Position numbers and translations under genes: made by a program. The notes beneath the pieces were generated by a model. It ran no database searches. It saw only the letters and a program-made list of their open reading frames with translations, and was not told the origin of the DNA. A stretch of 64,000 nucleotides of DNA from Calditrichia bacterium (lineage in GTDB: Bacteria; Calditrichota; Calditrichia; RBG-13-44-9; J075), in contig JACKAP010000007.1 in the NCBI GenBank assembly GCA_020635015.1, forward strand, positions 1 through 64,000, written 5' to 3'. Of the stretch, positions 62,942-64,000 are shown one piece after another (the stretch's first letter is position 1; each line of letters opens with the position of its first letter).

Positions 62942-64000
62942 ATGCGACAGCTACTGGAAAAACGCTCATTGAAAAGCAGAATATGGCTGTTGGCGTTATG
63001 CATCTGGATCCCCTTCCTGCTGCTGGCGTCTCATTGGATTACTGCGTCCCGCGCCCAGCTACAGATCCTCTTCCAATTTAAAATCAATGCGGTGATGCAA
63101 GGGGCATCCTTCCAGGCGGAGCGGCTCGATTGGGCGGATGCCCCGTCGGCACTGGCCGGCGCCTTTCACGCCGCGGAAAATGATCCGGACATCGCCTTCC
63201 TCCACCTCGCCGACGCCCGGGGTAATACGGTGTACAGCTTTCAAACCGAGAAGTTTCAGGCGCTGTTGGCCGGTTTTATGGCCAAGACCGTTCTATATGA
63301 AGACACCAACGGGTATGTGATCGTTAAGCAGCCGATCATCCAGACCGACCAGATGCGCGGCAACCTGATCGCCGGCTTCACCCGCCAGCGCCTGCAAGCG
63401 GAGACGGATCGCCAGCGCTGGAGAGCCTATCTTTATATCCTGCTTTTCTCCGCCTTGCTGGCGGTGCTCGGCCTGATATTCGCCCGCTATGTATCCGAGC
63501 CGGTGACATCAGCGGCCGAAACCATCACCCATTATCAAAAAGAGGGCGAACGCATCTACGTGCGCCTCCCGGAGGACGGAGGCGGAGAACTGGGCCGGCT
63601 GGCCCGTGCTTTTAACCGCCTGGCCGATGCCACCGATCAGCGCCTGGAAGACTCGATCCGCTACCAGAATTATCTGGAGGCGTTTTTTGCGCTCAGCCCG
63701 ATGCCGATCATCATCACCGACACCATCGGCAATGTGGAAAAAGCCAACCGGAGCGCCTGCGCCCTGTTCGAGCTCAACATGGAAGGCATGCTGAAAAGTC
63801 ACCTGGAAAACCTGCTCGGCCCGGCCAATTTCAATGCGATTAAAAATCACATCAATGAATCAGGGGAGAATATCCGCGGCTACGTGGGAGTCATCACCAT
63901 GCCGGACGGAGTGCAGAAGATTGTAGAAGTACACCTCTCCCTGCTCTTTAATGCCCAGCGCGCGCTGAAGAACTTCATCATCTCACTGATCAATGTTACC
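62942..64000 (+). CDS. PAS-containing sensor kinase (second paralogue), 3' end missing
   Basis: Open to the window edge with at least 353 residues. N-terminal helix (IWLLALCIWIPFLLLASHW), periplasmic domain (NDPDIAFLHLADARGNTVYSF), second helix (YLYILLFSALLAVLGLIFARY), HAMP, then a PAS domain with YLEAFFALSPMPIIITDTIGNVEKANRSACALF. It aligns over its full visible length with the preceding kinase (ETLFSLSPIPVLITD, IKNHINES for MKNHIDKS), so it is a tandem paralogue. The catalytic part lies beyond the window. Confidence 0.88.
   Translation, partial: MRQLLEKRSLKSRIWLLALCIWIPFLLLASHWITASRAQLQILFQFKINAVMQGASFQAERLDWADAPSALAGAFHAAENDPDIAFLHLADARGNTVYSFQTEKFQALLAGFMAKTVLYEDTNGYVIVKQPIIQTDQMRGNLIAGFTRQRLQAETDRQRWRAYLYILLFSALLAVLGLIFARYVSEPVTSAAETITHYQKEGERIYVRLPEDGGGELGRLARAFNRLADATDQRLEDSIRYQNYLEAFFALSPMPIIITDTIGNVEKANRSACALFELNMEGMLKSHLENLLGPANFNAIKNHINESGENIRGYVGVITMPDGVQKIVEVHLSLLFNAQRALKNFIISLINVT

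Overview
The window looks like part of the chromosome of a Gram-negative bacterium of the FCB type, most likely a KSB1/Calditrichota-like lineage. This is inferred from several signs: a type IX secretion-like C-terminal tail on a subtilase (motif NYPNPFNP, then GIYFYRL and a basic end), an LpxH-type lipid A enzyme and a heptosyltransferase-like glycosyltransferase, many lipoproteins, a histidine kinase with the KETAHQLGTPL H-box, and short intergenic regions packed with dispersed inverted repeats and heptanucleotide tandem repeats. There is no rRNA, no tRNA I can recognise, no transposase, no phage gene and no CRISPR array.

Layout. 0.1-6.2 kb: two UbiA prenyltransferases enclosing an unknown protein, a STAS protein, an HD hydrolase, an esterase and a DUF4160/DUF2442 pair. 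6.4-14.1 kb: envelope and housekeeping genes (glycosyltransferase 9, lpxH, tatC, polyprenyl synthase, ApbE, ligA). 14.1-21 kb: two related lipoproteins, a degenerate PdxJ-like protein, a 440-residue unknown, and a subtilase preceded by a lipoprotein that resembles the protease's own propeptide. 21-37.8 kb: ung, GH13, a NUDIX gene with an apparent frameshift, rsmI, an inositol-lipid pair (CDP-alcohol phosphatidyltransferase and inositol-3-phosphate synthase), MATE, tmk, an S41 protease, a 2-hydroxyacid dehydrogenase, a DJ-1-like protein, LOG, galT, a degenerate starch-synthase-like protein and proC. 38.2-42.2 kb (minus strand): an ECF sigma factor, a zinc-finger anti-sigma with HEAT repeats, and two DUF4097 beta-solenoid proteins, with a good ECF promoter in front of the sigma gene. 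42.6-47.1 kb: one 1,520-residue SF1 helicase with a C-terminal nuclease-like domain. 47.2-58.9 kb: a truncated MalT-like ATPase, a secreted unknown, a MacB/FtsX-like permease, a sugar-nucleotide reductase, mscL, a dipeptidase, a lipoprotein methyltransferase and a membrane phosphoesterase. 59-64 kb: a sensory cluster of one histidine kinase, a YfiR-like periplasmic protein and two paralogous PAS sensor kinases, the last cut by the window edge.

The most interesting items are: (1) a family of roughly 155-170 bp TIR elements, four copies, one with its core inverted between the arms, plus a collapsed 19-bp palindrome; (2) the propeptide-like lipoprotein beside the subtilase; (3) the YfiR/twin PAS-kinase cluster; (4) the ECF/HEAT anti-sigma/DUF4097 envelope-response module; (5) the stand-alone helicase-nuclease, a possible defence gene; (6) several enzymes whose catalytic residues have changed (PdxJ-like, GlgA-like, DJ-1-like, metallophosphoesterase). 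All functions are read from motifs by eye; no database search was possible.
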